From positions 620,001 to 684,000 of the forward strand of contig JAWQEG010000365.1 in the NCBI GenBank assembly GCA_033782935.1: a stretch of DNA of 64,000 bases, written 5' to 3'. A program made the translations under genes and the position numbers. This DNA is from Petrolisthes cinctipes. Lineage: Eukaryota; Arthropoda; Malacostraca; Decapoda; Porcellanidae. The notes beneath the pieces are model-generated. The model worked only from the letters and a program-made list of their open reading frames with translations, was not told the origin of the DNA and ran no database searches. This document shows positions 34,240 to 46,395 of this stretch, piece after piece (the stretch's first letter is position 1; every line of letters begins with the position of its first letter).

Positions 34240-34925
34240 CGTTTGTCTCAAATGCTGCTTTGGCAGCAGTATTTGTATTGAAAATAATATAGCACCTATT
34301 AGACCTACAATCATGTCATATGTGATTCGGATTTGAAGAACTACACCAAAACACTTATAAATGGAGTGGATGCAAGTACATTCGTTAACATTAACGTTTC
34401 AATATCGCTAACAGGGTTCTTCGACACAACACCCGACCTGCTAGGTCTAGTCTTATTTGCAGCTTTCTGCATACTACCACGACCAGAGAGTGACGTCTTA
34501 AGGGCCTGGTCGACCACCGCTCGAGGAAGAGATCATTGATTTATTGTTGTTGGCCCCAGGAGCCAAGAGCTACTACCTACCGGGCAGATGAGGGGACCGA
34601 GCGCTGGTCGCCGTGGGCGGGGTCCCTCTTCCCCAACGGTGCCACTCGTTTTAAAAAGCAGCCCCAATGACTCGAAAGTTCGCCCAAGACGATGCTGAGA
34701 CCCCCTTCCCCAACATCTCCCGGCCCAGACACCCAACCATCCAACATAGGACGGCCCCTAGAGGCCAGCACTGTTGGCCCGTACTGGCAGCCTAATGCAT
34801 GGGAACCATTTAGTCTGGCCTCTCACTGGCGGAGCGCCTTCTAGTCTAGCTCGCCAGGCCTCAGAGACACGCAAGCCCCCCACCACGTCAGGCAGTTCCC
34901 ATTGGGGGGGAGAGGCGGCATGGTA
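34240..34925. other. No gene; probable LINE-C leader
   Basis: GC-rich in its second half (34550-34920), without a convincing ORF. May be 5' UTR of LINE-C or flanking DNA. Confidence 0.4.
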
Positions 34926-34929
34926 ACAT

Positions 34930-35344
<415 letters not shown>

Positions 35345-35345
<1 letters not shown>

Positions 35346-36235
35346 GCAGGAAGGAAGGAAGGGAAGAAGGGAAGGATGGAGAGGTGGATGGATGGGTGGG
35401 GTGGGTGCGGAGGAAGGGGGAGGGTTAGGTGGGTGGATAGAAGGAGGGAAGGAAGGGGGGGATAGATGGAAGGGAAGGAAAGGGAGAGTTTAATGGATGG
35501 TGGATGGAAGGGGGGGAGGGAAAGGGGGGGTTTTATGAAATGCAGGATGAACAAGGAGTATCAGTGGCAGGAAGAATGGAAAGAAAGGGAGGGATGGAGG
35601 GATGGGGTGGATGGATGGATGGATGAGGTGAAGGAAGATTAGAAGATTAGGTGGATGGAAGTGGAGGAAAGGAATGGGGAGAGGGAAGGGGAGGAAAGGA
35701 AGGGGGGATAGATGGAAGGGAAGGAAGAAAAGGGTGAATGGGGTGATGAAGGGAGGAAAGGTTAGGTAGATGGAAGGAAGAAAAGAGGGTTTAATGGATG
35801 TGTGGATGGGTAGATGGGGGAAAGGAAGGATGAACAAGGAGTATCAGTGGCAGGAAGGATAGCAAGGAAGGGAGCGAGGGAGCGAGGGAGGGATTGGTGG
35901 GGTGAGGTGAAGGAAAGCGGTTAGGTGGATGGATGGATGAGGTGAAGGGGGGAAGGAAGGAAGAGATAGATGGATGGATGGATAGAAGGGGGGGGAAGGA
36001 AGGAAGGAAGAAAAAGGAGGGGTTAGTGGTTAGATGGATGGGTGGATAGAGGGAAGGGAAGGAGGGAAGGAAGGGGGAGAGGGAGGGATGGTTTAGTGGT
36101 TAGATAAAATAAATGGATGGATGGATGGATTGGTGGATTGAAGGGAGGGAGGGATAGCTAGGTGAGTGGATGGATGGCTAGGTGGATGGATTGTTTGGTG
36201 GATAGATGGATGGACGGATGAATAGTAATAGAGGT
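35345..36235. repeat. GGAT/GGAA-rich simple repeat
   Basis: Irregular purine-rich array of GGAAGG, GGATGG and TAGATGGATGG units. The left breakpoint of the 15.4-kb duplication lies inside it at 35490. Confidence 0.9.
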
Positions 36236-36271
36236 GGGTGGGTGATTAATTGGGGGTATTATTGGATGATA

Positions 36272-36282
<11 letters not shown>

Positions 36283-36330
<48 letters not shown>
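36283..36330. repeat. (GA)n microsatellite
   Basis: About 48 bp of GA; six bases shorter in copy B (51696-51737). Confidence 0.95.
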
Positions 36331-36332
<2 letters not shown>

Positions 36333-36619
36333 GAAGACGGTCAGATTAAGATGATGAGAGAACCCTTCCACTTTCCTCCTTCTCCTCCTCTTTCTCTCCC
36401 TCTTATCTCCTTCCTCCTTCTTACTTGTAATCCTATTCCTACTCCTCTTATAGTGAATCCTTCAAACATGGCCACGAAACACACACACACACACACCTCT
36501 ATTAAAGGAGCTTGTTTCGTGGCATAGTCAGGAGGAATCAGAAGCCTCCAATTCCCATACACGATCACAGGGCCTCTAAATTAATGTAGCAGAACTGAAA
36601 AAATAAATAAAATTAATGT

Positions 36620-36846
36620 GAAATGTGGGTTGGTGATTCCGTAGACTTTTCCCCCTATATTTTCTTATCTTTATTATTATTTCGCTTCCACGTTTCGTTA
36701 TTTGTGGTTTCGTTGTATGACCCCCCCTAAACCTGAAGGGGATCAAGAATCACCTGCATGCAAATTTTGAGCACACAAAGTTGGACGGTGTAGGCGTGCA
36801 TCGCGGACACACACACACACAGACAGAATTTCGAATATATACATAT
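36620..36846. repeat. Dispersed repeat, direct copy at 38222
   Basis: GGTGATTCCGTAGA, TTTCGCTTCCACGTTTCGTT, ATGACCCCCCCTAAACCTGA and AAGTTGGACGGTGTAGGCGT followed by GCATCGCGGAC(AC)n recur at 38222-38430 with few changes. Both end in (AC)n and a TA-rich tract. Family not named. Confidence 0.8.
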
Positions 36847-36847
36847 A

Positions 36848-37055
36848 CTAGCTGCTCCGCCGCCCTTCGGGCGGCTAGGAGCCGCTAGCTCCTGCGTAGG
36901 GCTGGCGGCCTGTGGCCGCCCTTCCGGCGGTTTGGAGCAGCTAGCTCCGGCGGAGGGCAGTGGCGCTTGGCGCCTGTCCACCGCCCTACGGGCGGTCAAT
37001 AGCCGCTAGTTTCTGCGAAGGGCTGGCGACCTGCGGCCGCCTGTTGATAGCTCAG
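36848..37055 (-). mobile_element. Helitron-like 3' end, copy 2
   Basis: Same CTAG, hairpin (36859-36875) and internal stem-loops as at 35154, inserted next to a TATATACATA tract. Copy B of the duplication carries it at 52255-52460. The rest of the element beyond 37055 and its 5' TC end could not be fixed. Confidence 0.55.
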
Positions 37056-37235
37056 TGGAAGTTATGCAAGAAGTGAAAAGAAGTACGCCATCAGCCATAA
37101 TATTAGCACAAATAAATCTTATGTAATTCTAAAGCAACAAAACAATCACTTATTGAGTCTTGCAATAGTTTTCTTGAATATTTTCAACAATTTTATATTT
37201 CTGTAAATAAATCATGTATGCAGTTGTAGAGCATC

Positions 37236-37440
37236 TGAGACCCCGGCGTAGTGGTTAGAGCGCCGGGTTTCCAAGCCGAAGGTCCGAGGTTCGAAAGCCG
37301 TAAACGCCATTGGTTTTCCGATATGGATCCCGGAGAAGAGATGACTCCGTTCCAAAACCATGTGGGTGCCATATAGCCTGAATGCAGCTGGTGCGCACCG
37401 AAAATCAACAATCACCATCATCATCATGAGCGCTACAGCT
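37236..37440 (+). mobile_element. tRNA-derived SINE
   Basis: The head has a pol III A box (TAGTGGTTAGAGCG, 37249-37262) and B box (GGTTCGAAAGCC, 37289-37300) about 27 bp apart, as in a tRNA gene, and the tail ends in CATCATCATCAT. The tRNA-like part does not keep a normal acceptor stem, so it is a SINE and not a working tRNA. Confidence 0.75.
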
Positions 37441-38221
37441 CAATATATGTTTCATTGCAATAAATGAATTAGTATTCGAGCTATTTAGCAGAAAATACCA
37501 GAATTGGGCCGTTTTTGAGCCGAAAAAGACGTTATAAAAAATTTGGAAGTCAGTGTTTTAACTATTTGATCAGTGGAGGACATTCCCACCAAGTTTCAGC
37601 TCAATCTGCCCACCCATTTGGCCTTGGGTTTGAATCTGTGCAAATAAAAAGTACACTACGAATAAAATGCAATAGCAAAAGACTTATAAGGCTGCACAAA
37701 TAACCAATATCCCGCAAAGCAGAGGTACTGGAGCAGGAATGAAGACCTCAAGAAAATATGTTCCAAAAATATTCTACCAATATGGTACAAATCAATTATA
37801 AAAATGCATAAAAAATAATAATAAGTAAAATAAATCGTGAACGACAATATACTTACTGAGATAACGCATAAACAATTCGAATAATATCCGTGCTGTAGCC
37901 TAAAATATTTTCATTAGCTCTTGATTCCTGCACCAGTATCAGACACTATTTTGCTTCAGTGAGTGGCGTGAGAGGGGAATGGTTAACTCGTCATATTTAC
38001 GCAATGAAAATACGCTCGCTCACGTGTTCTCATTTTTAGGGGGGTTTTAGGGGTAACTACTTTATTACTCATGGCGCTGCTGTACGCAAACCAGTGGACC
38101 TAGGAAACTTTAGTTTACAGATTCTGGTGTGTAAAATCAAGCTCTACAATTCTGTAAGAAAAAATTTACCTAAATGAAACTTTAAACATCACGCTGTTTT
38201 TGCGGTTCAGCGGGAAGGCTG
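37441..38221. other. Non-coding repeat-like DNA
   Basis: No coding signal; recurs unchanged in copy B. TTTTTAGGGGGGTTTTAGGG and CTGGTGTGTAAAATCAAGCT (near 38130) resemble text near the ends of the TTAA MITEs (TTCCTGGTGTGTAAGTTCAA), so part may be a relative of that family. Confidence 0.4.
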
Positions 38222-38396
38222 AAATGTGGTATGGTGATTCCGTAGATTTTTTCCCCTGTATTTTATTATTATTTCGCTTCCACGTTTCGTTATTTGTGGT
38301 TTCGTTGTATGACCCCCCCTAAACCTGAAGGGGATCAAGACTCACCTACATGCAAATTTTGAGGACACAAAGTTGGACGGTGTAGGCGTGCATCGC

Positions 38397-38433
<37 letters not shown>

Positions 38434-38458
38434 GACAGAAGTTCGGCTTTATGTATAT
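38222..38458. repeat. Dispersed repeat, second copy
   Basis: Direct copy of 36620-36846, here ending in a longer (AC)n and (ACAG)n. Confidence 0.8.
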
Positions 38459-40496
38459 ATATATATAAATTCGTTAATTGTGATGTAAATATTATTGGGA
38501 AAAGTATGTTATGATTTGTATCTCTAGTTTATATATAATTACCTATTTAGCTTTGAAGTGAATAATTATTTATGTCTTATGATTATATGGATGGGAATAG
38601 GTTTGAAATACAATGTGTGGACCTAAACTCAGATTGTCATACGAGTTAGTCTAAACAGGTAACGCTATGCCGAATAATCGAGTTTGAAGTGACTAAATGT
38701 TGAATATTCTCCACCTTAATTTTCATGGCTATTTGATCCGTATAACCCTTGTTTTTCTAAAATTTACAGTCAAGAAGAAAGTAATAGGTGTTTGAAAATG
38801 ATGGAAGAAAGAGTGTTTCAATATTCTGTGGTGGGATTTCTAGATACTATTTTTATAATAATTATTAGTATTATTTACCTATGATTGAGAAGTTATTTTA
38901 TTTTAGGATGAGACACATTTAATTAAGGATTTTTTTTTGTAAGTGTATTCGCAAGAAGAGAGTAGGGAATGTGTGTGGAAAATAGAGGTAGTTGAAAACA
39001 GTTGTGAGAGAAAGTAACTGCCTACGGGGAGCACAGATTGGGGAAGAAGGAGAAACGCCATTGTCTCACCGGTTTCCTTTCATTCTAGGTTCGTTATTTA
39101 TAGCTTCATATTTTTTAGGTGTAAATATTTGCAATTAATAGTTTAAACTTAAATTATTATGTGTGTCATGATAACCAAGGAGTGTCTTCAATGTGCGTTG
39201 ATATCAGAAGGCTGTAGGAGGTAAGAATACGGTGTGTATTGTTATTTAAATGATTGTCTCACCGGCTTCCTTCCATTCTAGGTCGCCATTTGTCGGTGCA
39301 CCTCCAAAGTGTCATTATTGGTCCAAGTAAACTGTGCTGTGGTATATTGAGGGTTATAATATTTTTAGTAGTGGTCATAGAGTTAGTACGGAGTATTTCA
39401 GTCATTAAATTTAAGAGGTTGTAAGGGAATTTAAGGGTTGTTGTGTGTAAGGGGAATGTTGACACAAATGGCTGAAAGGTGTTTTAGGAATTCAGCTATA
39501 TCTCAACATTGTATAGAGAGTTACAGAGTGTTATAGTTCTTGTTCTGCTATATGCCGTGTTGGAGGTATAGCAGGTACTGTAATATCTATTCTGGGTTGT
39601 TTGTTTGGGGAAAAAGTTAGATAAGAGTGAGTGTTTCGATTAATTATTATTGGCCAGTATTCTCTTCATTTTTTTTTTCTTTTATAATAAGTCGGGTAGT
39701 TATTATTGTAGCTTAGTTAGAGTCATTTTTGTAGTAGTAATTTAGGTCTAATGTAATATCAGGGAACTTTAAACATTCATGAATTTTGTTATTATAATTA
39801 ATTAAGGTTTCTTTGCTCTGTTTGATAATTAATTAATCAAGGGTTCAAAAACAAAGGGAGGAATTATTCAAGTCAGGCGGTATTATTAATTTTTGAATCA
39901 ATTATAAATAAAATAAAGGTTGTTAAAAATAATAGAGACTATTCCTTGCTCCACTTACACTCTGCATAATATTCGGCTTCCCTGCTGGTTTGGTAATGAC
40001 AGTATTGTTCTGATCACATGGGAGTGTCATAGCGTCGAGCTGCCCTTAATTTTTTTAGTTGATTTTTTTGTTTGTTTTAACATTCATTTCTATTTTATTG
40101 ATAATTAAGATTTGATCAGGACAGTACCAATCATTACATTGGGTTTGCTTGTGTGGGTTTGCTTCTGTTGGTTTGCTTGTGTGAGTTTGCTTGCAGACTC
40201 AGTCGGCGGCATATATCATGTTGCCAAGTCATAAAGTACAGTATGGAAAGCATCACATGCTCATACACTGAAGACTCAGAGGATTTATTAATAAGCCTCA
40301 TGAAAAATATAATATTGTGTCTGTGTGTGTGCGTGTGTTTGTGTGTTTGTTTGTGTGTGTGTGTGTGTGTAATTTTGTATGGTGTTTGTGTGTGTTTGAT
40401 CATTGTTCTTTGTTGTCCTTCGAGAAGCGCTGAGTGAGACGATATTACTTTAGTTTCCTGCTTTACAGTCACTCACTAAAAAATAAACACACATTC
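38459..40496. other. Non-coding, short internal repeat
   Basis: AT-rich. TTGTCTCACCGG followed by TTCCTTTCATTCTAGG occurs at 39060 and, slightly changed, at 39253. (GT)n near 40320-40400. It runs into the middle of a reverse transcriptase at about 40497 without an LTR, so a deletion or recombination point lies there. Confidence 0.5.
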
Positions 40497-41144
40497 CGAC
40501 TGGACTATGTGGTGGTATACATAGACGACATCCTCGTCGCTTCCCACGACCACAACCAACATCTGCAACAGGTGCGGGAACTCTTTTCTCGCCTGCAATG
40601 GTACGGACTGAAAATCCACCCCTCCAAGTGTGTAATAATCGGGGCGGACCAGTTGGATTTCCTGGGCCACCGCGTCACACCACAAGGCATCACACCCCTG
40701 CCGCAGAAGGTGGAGGCAATTAGGGACTTCCCCTTGCCCACCACAGCCAGAAAACTGAGGGAATTCCTGGGCATGGTGAATTATTACCACCGTTTTATTC
40801 CTCACGCCGCTGCCGCCCTGGCGCCACTCCACAAACTGCTGAAGGGACTCCCCAAATCCTCCCAGAAGAAACTCGTATGGACACCTTCAGCTGAGGCAGC
40901 ATTCACAAACATCAAGACCAAGCTTGCCGACACTACACTCCTAGCTTATCCTACACCTCACGTGCTCACATCTATCTATATTGATGCCTCAAATGACGCT
41001 ATCGGAGCGGTCCTGCAGCAGGAAGTGGATGGTATACTCAAGCCAATCGCCTTCTATAGCAAACGTGTGGAGCCGCCACCACGCAAGTACAGCACCTTCG
41101 ACAGAGAGCTGGTGGTGATCCACGAAGCTGTGAAGCACTTTTGA
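40497..41144 (+). pseudogene. Gypsy II RT end and RNase H start (copy A)
   Basis: DYVVVYIDDILVASHDH is the RT motif C; FLGHRVTPQGITPLPQKVEA and REFLGMVNYYHRFIP are the RT connection; TSIYIDASNDAIGAVLQQ, FYSKRV and KYSTFDRELVVIHEAVKHF start the RNase H. It stops at TGA 41142-41144, where the family has Arg (a CGA to TGA change). The fingers and motif A of RT are missing upstream. Confidence 0.85.
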
Positions 41145-42401
41145 CACTTCCTCGAAGGCAGAACGTTCCACATCCGCACGGACCACAAGCCTCTTACCAC
41201 AACCATGCAGCAACTGGGTACCAACTAGTCCCAACGGGTTACGCATCACTTAGCCTTCATCTCAGAATTCACTACCGACATTCGTCACGTCCGAGGAGAA
41301 GACAACGCAGTGGCAGACGACCTCTCCTGATCCCCACCAGCGCAACCAGCTATCGCCACCATTCAACACATCCCGCCTCTGGACTTCCCGGCAATCGCTA
41401 CAGCTCAACAGTCTGACATGCACTTGCAAGACCTCTTAACAGGCGACACAGGGTTATGCCTGGAACACCTGACAGCCTCAGACTCTACCACTACGCTCTG
41501 GTGTGACACATCCTGTGGCATTCCACGCCCATACATACCACCACAGTTCAGGGAAGCAGTGTTCTCGCACTATCACGCACTCAACCACCCAGGGGTTGCG
41601 GGTACACTTCGCCTTGTGAACCGTCGAGCAGTATGGCCCAGCATGAGGAAACAGGCCAAGGAGTGGGTTACCTCATGCCTGCCCTGTCAATGTGCTAAAG
41701 TTGGTCGCCACACCTGTCCACCTCTCCACGAGTTCACTGTTCCCACCACCAGATTCCACACAGTGCATGTGGATATCGTTGGCCCACTGCCACCATTACG
41801 GGGTGCACGATACCTAAGCACGTGTGTGGACAGGATGACATGCTGGTGTATCGCTACTCCAATGAGTGACATAACCGCGGAAGGTTCTGCCTGCCACTTT
41901 CTCAGCAATTGTGTCGCCAACTTTAGTCCACCTGCGATCATCATCACAGACCAGGGTACCCAGTTCGAGTCAAGGGCGTGGCAGGACATGCTTAAGATCC
42001 TGGGAACTAAACAGCAATGAACAACTGACTACCATCCCTGTAGTAATGGGATGGTGGAGAGTTTCCACCACCGCCTGAAAGATGCTTTCCGAGCTAATGC
42101 TGCACCTACGCCTACACACCAGCATACCAGGCCTATCTACACACCACCCGGCCTACACACCATACCCTCGCTGCTATTCAGGACGGACTCACACCACACA
42201 CCGCTCCAGCAGCTGTACACCGGCCCTCACCCCGTGCTCGCCAGGACGGACGCAACTGTCACTCTATGTATACACGACAAGCCTTATGTCACGTCCTGGG
42301 AGAGGGTGAAACCAGCCCACACCACTGCCTCACTGCCTCACACCACACCACTAAACACCCACCCATCTCCTCACATACCGACACACACTGCAACTACCTA
42401 A
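41145..42401 (+). pseudogene. Gypsy II RNase H end and integrase (copy A)
   Basis: FHIRTDHKPL and DIRHVRGEDNAVADDLS finish the RNase H, with stops at 41229 (TAG) and 41328 (TGA). The integrase follows: HYHALNHPGVAGTLRL with CLPCQCAK (HHCC finger), VHVDIVGPL (D), IITDQGTQFES (D), stop TGA at 42018, then DYHPCSNGMVESFHHRLK (E). About 60-80 residues after the catalytic Glu are deleted (near 42105). The C-terminal part LQQLYTGPHPVLARTD and VTSWERVKPA remains. Confidence 0.83.
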
Positions 42402-42906
42402 CAATCGCACATACCACCGCCCACCACTCTTACCAACACCACGCACTCCACCACTCACCAACGCTCACCCCATACAAACGCCACCACCTCACCCCACCCC
42501 ACAACACCATACCGCCATGCCACATAACCACACCACCACCATCCCTCAGCCACCACCTCATATCTCTCACGCTCACACCATCGCACCACTACCTACCTCA
42601 CATCACCACACGTACACACACATACCACCATACCACCCCTCCACCTTCTCACACCCTAACCTTCCTTACCCAATACCTTACCTCCCTACCAACCCTTTGC
42701 CTATCCCAGACATGCCTAGGCATCCCAGCACACCTCCCCGCTCCTCTCATTCCTTCACCACCCCAACCTCTCCCCAGCCACACTACCCTCTCCACCACCT
42801 CCTCTTACCCTACCTACCCCAGCCTCCCATGACCTGTCCGACCCGTCTGCCCACACGCAGGCCGCGCCCGCTCCACCTGTCACACCTTCTCACGACCCTT
42901 CACCGT
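42402..42906 (+). pseudogene. Gypsy II proline-rich tail, first part (copy A)
   Basis: Mostly Pro, Thr, Ser and His codons in two successive frames, closing with AAPAPPVTPSHDPSPS up to TCACCGT (42900-42906), where the nested element begins. The same frame continues after the nested element at 48490. Confidence 0.7.
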
Positions 42907-42931
42907 TGTCACGAGTCAGACATAGACTCGT
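42907..42931 (+). mobile_element. 5' LTR stub of GMR1-like element (copy A)
   Basis: TGTCACGAGTCAGACATAGA followed by CTCGT equals the start of the 3' LTR at 47312-47336 except base 2. After this it joins gag coding text, so about 1.15 kb of LTR, the primer-binding site and the gag N-terminus are deleted. Confidence 0.75.
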
Positions 42932-43350
42932 TGCAAACGATGGTGGATATGTCCGACGCCCATTTCACCGCGTATGGTTATCACACGCGGATTCAGTATA
43001 ATAAGAAAATTAATCAGTCGAATAAGCCTTCTCAGGACTCTGCTGTTTCATATAACCAGTCGAGTAAAAATCAGTCACAGCAGCAGAGTCAAATTGTTCG
43101 TCAGCAACCTAACTCTCAATTTAATCATACGCAGAAACAAGGTAATAATCACTATTCGCAGCAGTCAAATCAGTACCGTTACCAAGGAAAGAGTAACTGG
43201 AAAAATAGTAATAACCATGTTGGAAATAAGGGTTATTATCAGCGATCGGCAGCTGCAACACAGGGTGAACCCCAGTATTCACCTGTGGCGGTTCAACCTA
43301 GGGTAGAACCACGAGTGCCTCAGTCGGTTCACGAACCTCATCAATTGTGA
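42932..43350 (+). pseudogene. Gag remnant of GMR1-like element (copy A)
   Basis: From about MVDMSDAHFTAYGYH it reads 135 residues very rich in Gln, Asn and Ser (SYNQSSKNQSQQQSQ; NQYRYQGKSNWKNSNNH) and ends at TGA 43348-43350. The protease follows in the same frame without a start. No CCHC knuckle is present. It should be the C-terminal part of gag, which binds RNA; the N-terminal capsid part is lost. Confidence 0.6.
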
Positions 43351-45864
43351 CTAAACGCGACAGGAGTCTCGAAAGGTAAGTCTGGTTTCCATATTTGTCC
43401 GGGAAGGGTTAACGGGATATCTGTTGAAGTCTTTCGAGATAATGGGTCATCGGGGTGTTGTGTCGCTGATGGCTTAGTTGCTTCTAATGATTTTACAGGG
43501 GAGCAGGTAACTATCACTATGATTGATGGTACCAGGAGGCTCTATCCTCTTGCTAAAGTTGCAGTGGAGAGTCCATTCTATACAGGCCAGGTAATTGCAG
43601 CAGTCATGCAAAATCCTGTGTCAGATTTGGTAATAGGAAATATACCAGGGGTTAAGAATGCGTGTTCAGTGGAAGTTTCCACACAGACTGGTGCAGCTGC
43701 TGTAACCAGGGGTATGGCGCATGCGAAGAAAACAGTTGTTCCACTTCAAGTGACAACTGCCGCCGACCTCGTCAATTGCGAGGATGTAATTGCAGAGCAA
43801 GCAAGTGACCCTTCATTGGCACTTGTTCGCAAGCAGGCACTTGAGGGTGAGAGTAGAGATCGACATGGTATTGTAACCAGTTACGTCAGGAGGAGAAACA
43901 GGTTTTACCGTCGTACAGTAAACCCCGATGGGGAAGAGAGGGTTCAGTTTCTCGTACCAGAGAAATACCGACAGGCTGTGTTCACCCTGGGTCATCATTC
44001 TATATTAGGGGGTCATATGGGGATGAGGAAAACAATTGATAGGATTCAGTCTCATTTCTATTGGCCAGGTATGGGGAGAGAGATAGGGAGAATGTTGAGG
44101 TCATGTGACGTTTGTCAGAAAACGTGTGACAGGGGTCGGGTGAAGCCCGCACCTCTAAAACCTCTACCGCTTATCTCAGAATCATTTGAGAGAGTAGCGG
44201 TTGATATCGTTGGACCAATTATTCCGAGGGCTACGGACGGTGCCAAGTATATTCTTACCTGTGTGGATTTCGCGACCAGATGGCCTGAAGCAGTGCCTCT
44301 GCGTGATATAGAAGCCACTACAGTGGCTGAAGCCTTGTTAGATATATTCTGTCGTGTCGGCATACCAAAGCAAGTATTGTCCGATCTAGGCAGTCAATTT
44401 ACCTCCGCGATGATGGAGGAATTGTGGAGATTACTCTCAGTTAAAGGGTTGAGGACAACACCTTATCATCCAATGTGTAATGGGTTGTGTGAGAGGTTTA
44501 ATGGTACTCTCAAGAAAATGTTGAGGAGGATGGCAGTAGAACAACCTAGGGAGTGGTCCAGGTATATCTCGCCACTACTGTTCGCGTATCGCGAAGCACC
44601 TCAGGCATCGTTGCAATTTAGTCCATTCGAGTTAGTGTATGGTAAACTTGCTCGAGGACCACTTCAGGTTCTACGTGAACTTTGGGACGATGAGGAATCG
44701 GATCCCGTGGTGAAAACCACTTATTCTTATGAAATTGATTTGGCAGAACGATTACAGCAAACCTGCGAGATTGCAAAGCAGGAGTTAGCTAAAGCGAAGG
44801 AGATTCAGAAGTCCTACTACGATAGGAATACTAAGCTCCGAACGCTACATGTAGGGGGGAAGTGTCTCGTTCTGTTACCAACAGCTCATAATAAGTTGTT
44901 GGCTCAGTGGAAGGGTCCCTTTGAAGTAGTCAAAAAGGTGAATGACCTTAACTACATAGTTAAAATCAAAGGTGAAGCCAAGCGGTTCCATATTAATATG
45001 CTTAAGGAGTATTACACCACCCAACAGGGGTGTACTTCCATTGTTACCACAGTTGGGGCAGGCTGTTGTAACATCACCTCAGAACAGAGTGAAGTGTTAA
45101 GTCTAGTCCGTGGTCATTTTTCCCCAGCAGTAGACATGGTTAGCGCTGCTGTGGTAATCCCCGAGGGTGACGAGGGATATACTCCGCAGACGGCTGAAGC
45201 TGAGGTCTCCGTTTCGGAGAATTTAAGACCAGACCAGCTTGCAAGAGTCAATGCGGTACTGGCAAAATATTCACGTGTGTTCTCTGACAGGCCTGCTGTT
45301 GCTAACGTAGCCTGTCACGAGATTCAGCTTACGAGCGACACACCAGTGAGGGTGAAACCATATCCTATTCCTGTACGGCTGATTGATACAGTACGTAAGG
45401 AAATTAATGACATGGAAGCAGCTGGTATCATTGAAAGGTCGGACTCGCCTTATTCCAGCCCTATTGTTGTGGTTCGGAAGAAGGACGGTGGTGTACGCAT
45501 TTGTGGAGATTACCGGCGTGTCAACGCTGTACCTAGGGTCGATGCAGAACCCATGTGTGATCAGCAAGAGATTTTTGCTAGGATTAGAAATTCTCAGGTG
45601 TTCTCTAAGATGGATTTGGCTAAGGGTTTCTTTCAGATACCACTGGAGAAACGAAGTCGTCTCCTCACGGCTATATCCACGCCAAATGGGCTGTATCATT
45701 TCAAGGTACTACCTTTTGGTCTCACTAATTCTCCCGGCGTGTTTAATCGTGTCATGCGTCAAGTATTACATGGCATTGAAGGGGTTGAAGCTTTTGTTGA
45801 CGATGTTCTCGTGCACTCAACCACGTTTGAGGAGCACATTGTGATATTGCAAGCTGTCTTGTAA
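43351..45864 (+). pseudogene. GMR1-like Pol: protease, integrase, RT (copy A)
   Basis: Frame open from after the gag stop to TAA 45862-45864. Protease: VFRDNGSSGCCVADG (active Asp at 43438) and LVIGNIPGV. Integrase: GHHSILGGHMG with CDVCQ (HHCC, 43990-44118), VAVDIVGPI (D, about 44200), LSDLGSQFTS (D, about 44380), NGLCERFNGTLK (E, about 44488), then FHINMLKEYY. About 100 linker residues later RT: VKPYPIPVRL, GIIERSDSPYSSPIVVV, FSKMDLAKGFFQIPL (motif A, 45604), LPFGLTNSPGVFNRVM, EAFVDDVLVHS (motif C, 45793). It cuts and joins element cDNA into the genome when intact. All catalytic residues are kept; only the stops kill it. Confidence 0.9.
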
Positions 45865-46395
45865 CGACTGCAGGAATATAACATGACAGTCAAGCCATCT
45901 AAGTGTGAATTGTTTCAGAAGGAGGTACAATTTTTGGGTCACACTGTAGGTGGGGGACGTTGTGGGTGCCAAAATGACAAGATAAAGAAAATCAAGGATG
46001 CGTCACGACCCGTTACAAAGAAACAGGTGCGCTCATTCTTGGGTCTTACAGGTTATTACCGTAAGTTTATCCCAAACTTTTCTGTCATTGCACATCCACT
46101 TAGTGAGCTCTTAAGGAAGAACGCTCCTAATAAAATCTCATGGGGGTCAGAACAAAAAGAAGCATTCATTTCACTTAAGAATCTTCTTTGCAAGGAACCG
46201 ATCTTGCAGTTGCCTGACAACCAACGGCCATTTATACTTAGGACTGATGCTTCTCAGTATGGTCTTGGTGCAGTTCTATTCCAGGAGAAGGATGGGGAAA
46301 TATTCCCTGTTGCATATCACAGTCGTAAACTGAAGTCTGCTGAAGAAAATTACAGTACAGTGGAAAAGGAACTTCTGGCAGTAGTAAGGTATTAA
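45865..46395 (+). pseudogene. GMR1-like RT connection and RNase H (copy A)
   Basis: Same frame as the previous part after one stop: KPSKCELFQKEVQFLGHTVG, VRSFLGLTGYYRKFIPNFSV (RT connection), FILRTDASQYGLGAVLFQ (RNase H Asp), VAYHSRKL, YSTVEKELLAVVRY (Glu). It ends at TAA 46393-46395, caused by a one-base shift. Confidence 0.85.

Larger units (their letters stand above)
28940..34480 (-). mobile_element. LINE-C: EN-RT-RNase H non-LTR element, broken by a MITE
   Basis: On - from about 34230: ORF1 with knuckles, endonuclease, RT and RNase H down to 28949. The layout is that of an I-group LINE but the sequence differs from LINE-B. It is broken by many stops, by the TTAA-flanked MITE in ORF1 (33346-33976), and by a deletion in the RT palm near 30230. 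The 3' end near 28930 shows no poly(A). Sequence 34240-34920 upstream of ORF1 is probably its leader. Confidence 0.75.

Noticed and set aside
37249..37310. tRNA gene
   Set aside because: A and B boxes are present but the stems do not pair as a tRNA; a SINE head explains it.
42911..42933. Tyrosine recombinase core site (8-bp arms, spacer 7), suggesting a DIRS-like element
   Set aside because: The element encodes a DDE integrase, has LTRs and a target duplication; the dyad is at the LTR edge, not at a split direct repeat.
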